Source: Rhizosphaericola sp047606825 (lineage in GTDB: Bacteria; Bacteroidota; Bacteroidia; Chitinophagales; Chitinophagaceae). From it: a DNA stretch of 13,442 nucleotides. Under the pieces are notes generated by a model. That model worked only from the letters and a program-made list of their open reading frames with translations. It made no database searches and had not been told where the DNA came from. The position numbers and the translations under genes are program-made. The stretch's first letter is position 1. Each line of letters opens with the position of its first letter. Of this stretch, positions 1-7,070 are shown one piece after another. Location: NCBI GenBank assembly GCA_047606825.1, contig JASGDY010000105.1:1-13442 (forward strand), given 5' to 3'.

Positions 1-110
1 CCTTACAGTCCGGATTTAAACCCAATAGAGAAGAATGGGCACAGGCAAAAAAAATCAGAAAAAAATTCCGATACACTCCCGATGAACTTTTTATTTATTC
101 TGATTTGTGA
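1..110 (+). pseudogene. IS630-type transposase, C-terminal remnant with frameshift
   Basis: The first frame reads PYSPDLNPIEK, the hallmark of the last catalytic block of IS630/DDE_3 transposases; the Glu of NPIE is normally the third acidic residue of the DDE triad. Directly after this the meaningful reading shifts by one base at about position 33 and continues as EWAQAKKIRKKF and then YTPDELF, stopping at TGA 108-110. That is the usual helix-rich C-terminal tail. Restoring one G in AAGAATGG (to AAGGAATGG) would rejoin the two frames, so a single-base deletion is the simplest explanation. The rest of the element lies outside the window. No terminal inverted repeat can be defined from one end. 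As written the reading is broken and should give no active enzyme. Confidence 0.75.
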
Positions 111-150
111 TGCTTTATATTGATTTAATTATATACCACTCAAGTCAATG

Positions 151-532
151 TTAAGGATATTTAAATGTGCTAGCTATTAACTTACTATCGGTATTGCCAT
201 AGCGTTACACACATCCTCTACATATCAAAGCATAAATTAACGCAATCAAAGCGGTTTTGCTGCCTGTCCATGACAAAGGAGATTTAAAGAGCGTTTTTCC
301 TTCCCTGGAAAGTTCTTGGTCGATTTGTGGATAATTGATCTTCCAAGTAAACTTGAATTGAATCGTTCGCAATTATTTTGGCAACCTTATCGTCGTGCGA
401 TGTTGAAAAGCTAAGGTCGGATTCAAAACAATATGAATCTAAATGTAACTTTATATCATGCTTTCCTCGTATAAGGTATTTTTGACCTAGATGAGTGCTG
501 TTTTGTAGCATTAATTCTCTACAGTGACTTCG
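151..532 (-). pseudogene. RteC-like protein, decayed remnant
   Basis: Read on the minus strand, 511-284 encodes a segment resembling the middle of RteC proteins: STHL.QKYLIRGKHDIKL, then LDSYCFESD, then KVAKIIANDSIQVYLE. It ends at TAA 284-286. Shifting frame at 285 continues with LSWTGSKTALIALIYAL, a conserved RteC block, to a TAA at 205-207. Beyond that stop the same frame still reads YGNTDSKLIAS and ends at TAA 151-153. Upstream, the frame is open only to a TAA at 533-535. There is thus one frameshift and at least two internal stops, and both ends are missing. RteC proteins, known from CTnDOT-type conjugative transposons of Bacteroidota, control element excision. The family call is from recalled motifs, not a search. 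The IS630 remnant lies immediately beyond its 3' end. Confidence 0.65.
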
Positions 533-603
533 TTATTGCCTGAACAATTCTGTTATTTCCGTAGGGTTATATTTATAAGGCTGCCTCCTCTTCTAAAATG
601 ATG

Positions 604-1416
604 TTATTTCGTAGCGGAAGTCTTTAAAAAGGCGACAACACCTCCGTCAACAAGAATATCTGAGCCGCTTAGAAAGTTTCCGGCAGGGCTTATAATGAAT
701 TCGACCATAGACGCAATGTCTTCCGCAGTTCCAACACGTCCTGCCGGTGTATTGTCAATCATGTAATTCATAAAGGCATGGGCTTCCTGTTCCTGTTTTC
801 CCATCGGTGTACTGTGTACCCCGGGACTGATGGACATTACACGGGCTCCTTTTTTCCCCCATTTTACGGATGCAACAGCAATCTGTAGGCGATTGGCTCT
901 TTTTGAAACAGGGTATGCGTTATTCGGGTCGGTAATGCCCCATGCCGATGCCTGTACCTGTAAGTCGTCCGCTGAAAGTTCTATCACCTGCTTCTCTTGT
1001 TCCGGAGTCAGGTCTCCCGACAGGTAACTGGATGAACTGGAGATAAATACCCCGACTGTACCGGCTGAAAGATATGGTTCAAATGCTTCCAGCAACCGTG
1101 CCGTGCCAATAAGATTAACATTTAGAATCCTATCGGCGGACGACATTGTAGGCGAAAGCCCTGCCGTATGGACAATGGCATGGATTTCGCCCAACTCAGC
1201 CGCTTTTTTTGCAACAGCCAATACAGATTCTTTATCTGCTACATCTATTTTTTGTGTAACGACATCATAGCCGCCAACACTCAATTCGGCAGATACCGTT
1301 TCCAATTGTTTATCGCTAAAGTCACATAACAGCAGTTTGTACCCCGATCCTATACGTCTGGCACAGGCAATACCCATGCCGCCAATACCTGTTATCACAA
1401 TTACTTTCTTAGACAT
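604..1416 (-). CDS. short-chain dehydrogenase/reductase (SDR), last gene of the VOC-SDR operon
   Basis: 270-residue classical SDR. The Rossmann nucleotide-binding loop is TGIGGMG (residues 9-15). Asp32 at the end of the second strand suggests NAD(H) over NADP(H). HTAG (83-86) replaces the usual NNAG. N-V-N (99-101), a serine cluster (126-130, catalytic Ser) and YPVSK (Tyr168, Lys172) complete the active site, and DILVDGG (253-259) closes the fold. It should be a soluble cytoplasmic oxidoreductase acting on an alcohol or ketone; the substrate cannot be read from sequence. There is an unusual insertion of about 30 residues between the serine cluster and YPVSK (about 131-165), which resembles the layout of hydroxysteroid-dehydrogenase-like SDRs; that comparison is weak. 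It starts 34 bp after the preceding SDR gene on the same strand and is probably cotranscribed with it. Confidence 0.9.
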   Translation of the reverse strand: MSKKVIVITGIGGMGIACARRIGSGYKLLLCDFSDKQLETVSAELSVGGYDVVTQKIDVADKESVLAVAKKAAELGEIHAIVHTAGLSPTMSSADRILNVNLIGTARLLEAFEPYLSAGTVGVFISSSSSYLSGDLTPEQEKQVIELSADDLQVQASAWGITDPNNAYPVSKRANRLQIAVASVKWGKKGARVMSISPGVHSTPMGKQEQEAHAFMNYMIDNTPAGRVGTAEDIASMVEFIISPAGNFLSGSDILVDGGVVAFLKTSATK

Positions 1417-1450
1417 ATTTATCTATTTTTTATTTGTTTACTTGCTTCAA

Positions 1451-2218
1451 TTAATATGCATTCCAGCCACTGTCTGCTACGATGACTTCACCATTGACAA
1501 AGCTCGACTCGTCACTTGCCAGGAACAATGCAATACGTGCAATTTCTTCCGCTTTTCCCATTCTGGGATTTAACGAAGTACCCGGCATAATGGTTTCTTT
1601 TGCCAAAGGGGATACCTTCGTGTAATCTATAGATTCGCTTATATTGCTTTCCACGCCTCCCGGAGCAATAGCATTGCAACGTATGCCTTTTTTGGCATAG
1701 AGGTAGCCAGTGCTTTTGGTCAGTCCCACCACCGCGTGCTTACTCATGGTATAGACTACACCACCTCTTCCTCCGTTGACTCCGGCCAATGAAGCTATAT
1801 TGACAATCACACCACTCTCTTTAGGAAGGAAAACCGACAGTGCTTTACGGATGGTTTTGAAACTTCCTTCGGCATTGATTTTCATGACCCTGTCGTAAAC
1901 AGTGTTACTTAGATCTGCCGCTCCGTCAAAATTGTCCATGATACCTGCACTATTCACCAAAATATCCAATGTGCCAAACTCAGACACCGCCGTATCTATC
2001 AATTTATCAACGTCCTCTTGTTTGGTAATATCAGACACGATGGCCACTATAGATCCGCCAGCATTTTTTATTTCCTCTTCGAGGGCTTCCAGGCGTTCTT
2101 TGTGAATGTCAGATGCTACAATTTTGCTGCCTTCGGAAGCAAACAATAAGGCAGTTGCTTTTCCCATGCCGGATGCTGCTCCGGTGATAACGGCTACTTT
2201 TTCTTTTAATCTTCCCAT
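1451..2218 (-). CDS. short-chain dehydrogenase/reductase (SDR)
   Basis: 255-residue classical SDR. TGAASGMG (12-19) binds the cofactor, and Asp37 after the second strand favours NAD(H). NSAG (89-92), Asn115, Ser143 and Tyr156-x-x-x-Lys160 form the catalytic tetrad, and NGEVIVADSGW near the C terminus is the normal ending of this group. The frame is open to an ATG at 2284, but that start would overlap the upstream gene by more than 50 bp and add an unconserved 22-residue tail. The ATG at 2218 gives the standard SDR N terminus and a 10-bp gap to the preceding gene, so it is chosen. A second SDR in the same operon suggests two successive oxidation/reduction steps or two substrates. The substrate is unknown. 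Confidence 0.92.
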   Translation of the reverse strand: MGRLKEKVAVITGAASGMGKATALLFASEGSKIVASDIHKERLEALEEEIKNAGGSIVAIVSDITKQEDVDKLIDTAVSEFGTLDILVNSAGIMDNFDGAADLSNTVYDRVMKINAEGSFKTIRKALSVFLPKESGVIVNIASLAGVNGGRGGVVYTMSKHAVVGLTKSTGYLYAKKGIRCNAIAPGGVESNISESIDYTKVSPLAKETIMPGTSLNPRMGKAEEIARIALFLASDESSFVNGEVIVADSGWNAY

Positions 2219-2228
2219 ATTATCTGGT

Positions 2229-2552
2229 TTAAATTCTTGTTCCAAAATAATGTGCCACGTAAAATGACATGACAACAGCACCAACTACACCGGCTATCCA
2301 AAGGCTTTTTTTTCGACTTCCCAGTTTGCCGAAATAGAGCAGGCTGGTACCGATAAAGAAATTGATAAGTGCCCACACAACATTCATTGTCGGACTCGAC
2401 AAACCCACACCCGGAGGGTCGGCAAAAGGGGTTGGAAATTCTTTACCGCTGATGCCGTGTATATAATGCGGTAGCATATTGGTGAAAAATATACCTGCAA
2501 AAAAGGCCGTCAGATAATGGTACCATTTGGTTTCCAATTTCTCTTTTTCCAT
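2229..2552 (-). CDS. small membrane protein, three predicted TM helices
   Basis: 107 residues with three hydrophobic segments: about 13-33, 57-77 and 84-104. Between the first and second lies a conserved-looking loop, HGISGKEFPTPFADPPG, followed by GLSSP. This resembles an uncharacterised small inner-membrane family that I remember as having the same loop, but I cannot name it. No catalytic motif is visible. It begins 6 bp after the VOC-fold gene and ends 10 bp before the first SDR gene, so it belongs to the operon and probably acts in the same process, perhaps by localising the enzymes or passing a hydrophobic substrate at the membrane. That role is inference from position only. Confidence 0.8.
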   Translation of the reverse strand: MEKEKLETKWYHYLTAFFAGIFFTNMLPHYIHGISGKEFPTPFADPPGVGLSSPTMNVVWALINFFIGTSLLYFGKLGSRKKSLWIAGVVGAVVMSFYVAHYFGTRI

Positions 2553-2558
2553 GTTTCC

Positions 2559-3074
2559 TTAATTTTTGGGAATTGCCGCAAACATTGCCGCATTCTGTTC
2601 AGTGAGCCACATATATTCCAGATAATGCCCCAGACTATTGCGTTCGTCCAAGTAAAGATATCTGGACTCTCCGCCTACATTTTCAAAAGCGATCGGATGT
2701 TTTTCGGTATCCAGTGAAGACCTGAACTCTTCCCACTCCTCACGGCTCTCAAAACGGCATCCCAAATGATGGAAACGTTGTCCGAATCCCGAGGCTGGTA
2801 ATATTTCGGTGTATCGTCCTATAGGATCCTCCACAGGTTCTATCAGTTCAATCTGATGCTCTCCAACGGTTGCAAAACCCAGTTTCATCCTACAGGCGGT
2901 TTCTCTTCCGTTGTCGATGATATTCATCCTCGCAGGTTCGTCGAAAGTCAGGAACTTATGGATGCCGTATAATTCACCGAAGAGTTTTATCGACTGCTGG
3001 ATGTCGGTCGTTACATACGCCACCTGGAAAAAGCGACGGTAAAAATTGATGTTCAATGGTCTAATTGCTGTCAT
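2559..3074 (-). CDS. VOC superfamily (glyoxalase/dioxygenase-fold) protein
   Basis: 171 residues with two betaalphabeta-betabetabeta modules typical of the vicinal-oxygen-chelate fold. Expected metal-ligand positions are Gln17 (FQVAYV; usually His), Glu76 (HQIELIEP), His102 or His103 (FHHLGC) and Glu153 (GHYLEYMW). Three of four ligands are standard. A Gln in place of the first His also occurs in some glyoxalase I and epimerase-type members, so a metal site remains plausible. The closing HYLEYMW block fits the glyoxalase-like subgroup (Pfam Glyoxalase_4-like). The reaction could be isomerisation, lyase chemistry or ring cleavage; it cannot be settled here. This is the first gene of the operon VOC, membrane protein, SDR, SDR, and has the shared AraC-type promoter about 130 bp upstream. 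Confidence 0.85.
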   Translation of the reverse strand: MTAIRPLNINFYRRFFQVAYVTTDIQQSIKLFGELYGIHKFLTFDEPARMNIIDNGRETACRMKLGFATVGEHQIELIEPVEDPIGRYTEILPASGFGQRFHHLGCRFESREEWEEFRSSLDTEKHPIAFENVGGESRYLYLDERNSLGHYLEYMWLTEQNAAMFAAIPKN

Positions 3075-3205
3075 TGGGATAATTTTTAAAGGCCTTTCTG
3101 TTTAATGAAAGAAAGACTCGTTTGTTATTGTTATTAAAGCGTATTCATATGGGCCAGGCCATCCTTTGCCTTTCCTCCGATGTATTTTAAAGATTTATCT
3201 ACTGC

Positions 3206-3268
3206 CAAATGTAGCTATGCAATAAGTACCAAAAAAGGTCATTAGAGGGTTTTTGTTGGACTATTTGG
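3206..3268 (-). promoter_or_regulatory. promoter and AraC-type operator A, for the VOC-SDR operon
   Basis: On the plus strand, CAAATGTA (3206-3213) is a TAnnTTTG -7 box for minus-strand transcription. Next to it is an A-tract (3231-3236) running into GGTC (3237-3240), then exactly 15 bp, then TTGGACTATTTGG (3256-3268). The two repeats beginning GGTC at 3237 and GGAC at 3258 are 21 bp apart. The same layout recurs at 9913-9974 and 12922-12983. Transcription would start near 3200, leaving a leader of about 125 nt before the VOC gene. Binding by the AraC-family protein at 10046-10921 is inferred. Confidence 0.75.
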
Positions 3269-3337
3269 TGTTTTTTAAGACTTTATATCAAAAGATTCTT
3301 TTTGTGTCATTTCTCTTTAAGTGGTATAGGCGCATCG

Positions 3338-4396
3338 TTAATTCCGGGTGATGGAAAAAGCATATTGCTCTTTGTCTATTCCTTTTAGGTTATTTAAAAG
3401 GATAGGTGTTGCCGTGTATGTTTTACTTTCAATTTGAAGATTGTCGAAGAAGCGGTCCGAAACAAGAATATAGGAATTGTTTTGTTTGCATACCGATTGT
3501 AACCTGGCACACAGATTAAGTACATCACCATGATAGGCAATTTCTTTTTTGTAATCGCCCACAAGGGCTGTAGAAACCCTGCCGGAATGGATGGCACATT
3601 TAAATAGAGGCTTGTATCCATATTTAGTTAGGTAATAGTAACTCTTTCTGTCCAGAAAATCCATGTAGTCATAGTACATCTTAATACAGTTCTCGTATTC
3701 AAATCCTTTATACGGTTTCCATGTAATGACGGCTTCATCACCTACAAACTGATATATATCGCCTCCGTGCCTGAGAACGATGTCTGAGAGGTCATAAAAG
3801 CAGTCCTGTATATATTTGCTGAAATTCAAGTGCCCCATTTGCTCTACGGTACGGGTCGAATCTTCCATGTCAAGAAACATAAATACTCTGTGTTCTTCCT
3901 TTGGGGTGTGATATGTATTGATAATAGTATTTACAAAATAGTTCCGCCCCAAGTTTCTCTTTAACAATACCATCAATCCAACGAATATTTCCGTCAGTAC
4001 CATATATATAAAAAAACTAACGGCATTTCTTGATGCCAATTCATTGAAGTGGGATATGCCATCAAATGCTATAAAAATCAAAATTGCAATGGTGGAAAAA
4101 ACAAAGACTCGTACAAGTATGATTGCCCAAAGATTAAGCTTACGGTACAGCAGGGGATAAATGAAAGTATAGAGCAATCCGAGTATTATGCCAAGGGGAA
4201 AACCGATAAAAAAAGATATTTTATAGATCGTGGATTTATTTAACCCATAATTTACGCCATAAATACTCAAGAGCTGGCTGTCTGGTATGTCATTGAATTT
4301 TATAAATACGTAAAAAAGGGTAAACAGCACCCACAAAAGGGTGATGTTTAGTATTTCCTTTATATTGAACAGCCAATTTTTTCTTATACATTTCAT
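3338..4396 (-). CDS. membrane-anchored class III adenylate cyclase
   Basis: 352 residues. About four or five hydrophobic helices lie in the first 147 residues (around 17-33, 59-83, 90-111, 125-145), followed by a single class III cyclase homology domain from about 168. All signature residues appear present: metal-binding Asp176 in FLDMEDSTR and Asp220 in FVGDEAV; purine-specifying Lys266 in FKCAIHSG and Asp291 in GDVLNLCARL; transition-state Asn294 and Arg298 in the same block. The Lys/Asp pair predicts ATP rather than GTP as substrate, giving cAMP. The catalytic domain should face the cytoplasm and work as a dimer. It is the last gene of the efflux operon, 81 bp after the DUF4421 gene, with no separate -7 box seen in that gap. 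The membrane part has no recognised sensor motif. Confidence 0.88.
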   Translation of the reverse strand: MKCIRKNWLFNIKEILNITLLWVLFTLFYVFIKFNDIPDSQLLSIYGVNYGLNKSTIYKISFFIGFPLGIILGLLYTFIYPLLYRKLNLWAIILVRVFVFSTIAILIFIAFDGISHFNELASRNAVSFFIYMVLTEIFVGLMVLLKRNLGRNYFVNTIINTYHTPKEEHRVFMFLDMEDSTRTVEQMGHLNFSKYIQDCFYDLSDIVLRHGGDIYQFVGDEAVITWKPYKGFEYENCIKMYYDYMDFLDRKSYYYLTKYGYKPLFKCAIHSGRVSTALVGDYKKEIAYHGDVLNLCARLQSVCKQNNSYILVSDRFFDNLQIESKTYTATPILLNNLKGIDKEQYAFSITRN

Positions 4397-4477
4397 TCTT
4401 TGTCATATTGTTGAAAGTAAAACTACAAAAAAAGAAAACAGTTTGTCCTTTTTGCGAAATTACCGGCAGGGGTATCT

Positions 4478-5410
4478 TTATTCTTTTTCTTTCTTGAAAA
4501 TATGGTCAATATGTTTTACGTATGATAGCTGCATCGTGATCGTTGTCAAGCTCAATTCCTCGTTGTTCAATGGATATACGGACTTATTGTTGAGCAGTAT
4601 GGCCATGGATACGCCCCAATCTTTCTTTTGATAGCTTCCTGCAAACCTGGCAAATGCGGTAGGATAGATTTCGAGTTTTCCGTGACGCAAAGATTTCGGG
4701 GTGTTTCCAAAGTTGGCACCAACTTTTGCGAAGCTCGATAGTACCCATTTGCTGTCTATAACCCATGAGTAAGCATATCCCCCATTGACTCCAAACTGTA
4801 GGTTTTCAATCTGTTTCAAAGAAGTAGAATCCTGTTCCGGTAAACCCTTGATCCTGTAAAAATAAGTTCCGCCGCCCAGAAGCCAGGTCCCTGCCGACTG
4901 TTTTTGGATTTCATTCAGGTAAAAGGCTGCTTTACTCGAATACTTCTCTCCATTGAAAATATAGGTTGCCTCTGCACCAATTTGTATTACGGCCATGTCG
5001 GGGAAGACATCGTTGACCTCCCCGGCTTTCGTCCAACTGTAAAATCCTTTATAACTCTGCAAAAAGCCATCCAGGATTATCTTCTTGCCGTAGTTGTGCA
5101 ATTGCAGATCCATCGTTTTTGACTTGCCGTACTGATGGGTTTTCTTTAGAGGAAGGAAGCCGTAACCGAGTTCCATACCCAATATAGTATTTTTTACGGA
5201 GAGTCCTATTCCGGCAGTAAGCGGATAGTTGGGGGAATAATGTTCATCTCCATGTCCTATTTCGATCGAACTGGTAGATACAAAACCCAGCAGTCGTATT
5301 CTCTGCTGGTAAGGTTCTATATATGCGGTATCGTATTGCTGCGCATGCGCGTATCCGGCAGATAATGCCGAAATAACTAAACACTGTATTAAAGATTTAG
5401 TAAAATTCAA
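4478..5410 (-). CDS. DUF4421 family outer-membrane-type protein
   Basis: 310 residues. The N terminus is a signal peptide (about 1-23, ending AHA before QQ). The mature part starts DTAYIEPYQQRIRL, followed by the YSPNYPLTAGIGL region and LGMELGYGF, then the MDLQLHNYGKKIILDGFLQ region with YKGFYSW. These resemble the DUF4421 family of Bacteroidota, as does the length. Alternating aromatic/polar strands suggest a beta-barrel in the outer membrane, but no function is established for the family. It starts 20 bp after the MFS gene, so it is very likely cotranscribed with the tripartite efflux genes and could serve the same envelope response. The family call rests on memory of the motif order, not on a search. 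Confidence 0.8.
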   Translation of the reverse strand: MNFTKSLIQCLVISALSAGYAHAQQYDTAYIEPYQQRIRLLGFVSTSSIEIGHGDEHYSPNYPLTAGIGLSVKNTILGMELGYGFLPLKKTHQYGKSKTMDLQLHNYGKKIILDGFLQSYKGFYSWTKAGEVNDVFPDMAVIQIGAEATYIFNGEKYSSKAAFYLNEIQKQSAGTWLLGGGTYFYRIKGLPEQDSTSLKQIENLQFGVNGGYAYSWVIDSKWVLSSFAKVGANFGNTPKSLRHGKLEIYPTAFARFAGSYQKKDWGVSMAILLNNKSVYPLNNEELSLTTITMQLSYVKHIDHIFKKEKE

Positions 5411-5430
5411 AGTGTTATTTATTTATTGTT

Positions 5431-7044
5431 TTACAAAGCTCCGCTTATACCGCCCGCACTTTCTGAAAACTCCTTCATGTCCTCTTCATTTGGTTCACCT
5501 TTTTTCTTATGACTTCTATTTCTCCACTGCCTTAAGAGTTCCCTGTTGTGGTCTATCCTGTTTTGGTAATTACCGAACTGATGGAAGAAAATAAAGGTAA
5601 GGAATCCCAGTCCCGCAATAATCACGTACCCCAGTAATTTTTTGTTCGCTGCGAGTACGGCATCTAATTGTACAGCACCAAAGGTACCAACTGTAGGATT
5701 CAATCCTATAGTATTCATGTCAAAATAAAAAGCCAGATTGCTAACGCTTTGAACTTGTAGGGCATACTGTGCCCAACTGAAGAAACCCGTAAAGAACGCT
5801 GTGCAGATTATACTCCTGAACACCATAACGGGAGCCACAGAAAACAGCATCTGTTCCTGAGGTACTTTTGACAGCGTATAGATCCACAACGAGATAAATA
5901 GCCCACCCATACCGTAACCGTTTAATAACTGTGGAATCATAAAACGTTCTATATTTAATCCGGGGACCATCATCAAGTATAACATCGTAAAATAGATGGT
6001 ATAAGCTCCAAAACATGAAAAGATATACATTTTTAGTGGAATCTTGTTTTTTGTCCAATAAAAAGCTACCAGCCCGGCAATGATTATTCCCGGAAGCATC
6101 ATCAGGTTTAGTGACGCATTGTGCATCCAGTTATAGCCCAATATGGCAGCCGTGTAGATGGACTGTATGGAAGAAGCACCCATGAATATTCCCTGGCCAA
6201 TCAACAATAGCAGCCCGATACGAACGCTGCTGAGCTTGTATATCTTAAACATCAATAGGGGCGATTTTATCGTCAGCTCCCGCACAACCAGGCATATCGC
6301 AGTTATAAACATCGCCATTGTTGCATACCGGATATTGGGCGAATTGAACCAATCTTGTTGTTTACCGAATATAATCACATACGAGAAGCACATCAAGGGC
6401 GTCCCGAATAATACCAGTGCCGGCCAGTCAAGTCCCTTCAAGGACATCTTAGGTGCAAACCGCAGATTATGCATAACGATGATACATAGCAAAGCGGTAA
6501 GCAGGAAAAGCCCCGCCGAATAGTAGTGCAATATCTGCCAGTTGCCAACGTGGGCCAGTCTGGCGATATATGGGCTACACAACTGTCCGGTCCCAATGGC
6601 TATGGGATAAAACTTGGAATAGAAAGCGCCATTGTCTCCGGTAGGGCTAAGGATGCCCCTGATTGGAAGTACTACTTCCACCATACCGAACATCTTGATA
6701 AAACCAAACAAGAAACAGGAAGCCACGATTACCTCGGGCGAGGTGGTAGTGGCGATAACAATCGACAAAGCAGCCATTGTAAGAAGAGATGCCAACATCA
6801 GTTCCTTTGCACGGAAGCGCATTTTCACGCGCATAATCAAAGGGATGGCCACACCCATACCGATGGTTCCGGCGAATGTTGCCCACGTAAAATATTCGGC
6901 TATGATACCGGTGCTGCTTACCATGAGCCCTATATTGGGAGAGTAGATTGGATTTGTCGCAAGCAGGATCAGTAGGATTAGGAAGAACAGCACCAGCATA
7001 ACGAGCTTGGGAACCCAATCATGGAATAATCCTTTGTTGTACAT
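5431..7044 (-). CDS. MFS drug-efflux-type transporter, about 14 TM helices (EmrB-like)
   Basis: 537 residues, long for MFS and matching the 14-helix DHA2 group. Hydrophobic segments are seen at about 13-30, 50-70, 83-100, 106-126, 143-161, 173-191, 208-226, 242-259, 276-294, 315-333, 342-362, 375-395, 406-430 and 472-492. The basic loop MRVKMRFRAKEL (71-82) occupies the place of MFS motif A between helices 2 and 3. The charged, soluble C-terminal tail (about 495-537) is Lys/Glu rich. It would be the inner-membrane pump of a tripartite system, driven by the proton gradient, passing substrate to the HlyD-type adaptor encoded 26 bp upstream and then to the TolC-like channel. The substrate is unknown. 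Sequence departs from textbook EmrB in the N-terminal half. Confidence 0.9.
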   Translation of the reverse strand: MYNKGLFHDWVPKLVMLVLFFLILLILLATNPIYSPNIGLMVSSTGIIAEYFTWATFAGTIGMGVAIPLIMRVKMRFRAKELMLASLLTMAALSIVIATTTSPEVIVASCFLFGFIKMFGMVEVVLPIRGILSPTGDNGAFYSKFYPIAIGTGQLCSPYIARLAHVGNWQILHYYSAGLFLLTALLCIIVMHNLRFAPKMSLKGLDWPALVLFGTPLMCFSYVIIFGKQQDWFNSPNIRYATMAMFITAICLVVRELTIKSPLLMFKIYKLSSVRIGLLLLIGQGIFMGASSIQSIYTAAILGYNWMHNASLNLMMLPGIIIAGLVAFYWTKNKIPLKMYIFSCFGAYTIYFTMLYLMMVPGLNIERFMIPQLLNGYGMGGLFISLWIYTLSKVPQEQMLFSVAPVMVFRSIICTAFFTGFFSWAQYALQVQSVSNLAFYFDMNTIGLNPTVGTFGAVQLDAVLAANKKLLGYVIIAGLGFLTFIFFHQFGNYQNRIDHNRELLRQWRNRSHKKKGEPNEEDMKEFSESAGGISGAL

Positions 7045-7070
7045 ATCTCTTTTAGTTACTTGTAATCCTT

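Noticed and set aside
2219..2284. Longer start for the second SDR (ATG at 2284)
   Set aside because: It overlaps the upstream membrane-protein gene and adds 22 residues not seen in SDRs; the ATG at 2218 gives the normal N terminus.
604..3074. Interpretation of the two SDRs as a fatty-acid synthesis pair (FabG)
   Set aside because: No acyl carrier protein or ketosynthase genes nearby, and both have an Asp favouring NAD(H), unlike typical NADPH-dependent FabG.
3276..3337. Possible terminator after the cyclase gene (AAAAG-AAT-CTTTT on the minus strand)
   Set aside because: The stem is only five A/T-rich pairs and not stable enough to call.
6526..7018. Open frames of 100-150 codons on both strands inside the MFS gene
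   Set aside because: They lie wholly within a clear 14-TM transporter in another frame, and have Cys/His/Arg-rich composition typical of shadow frames.
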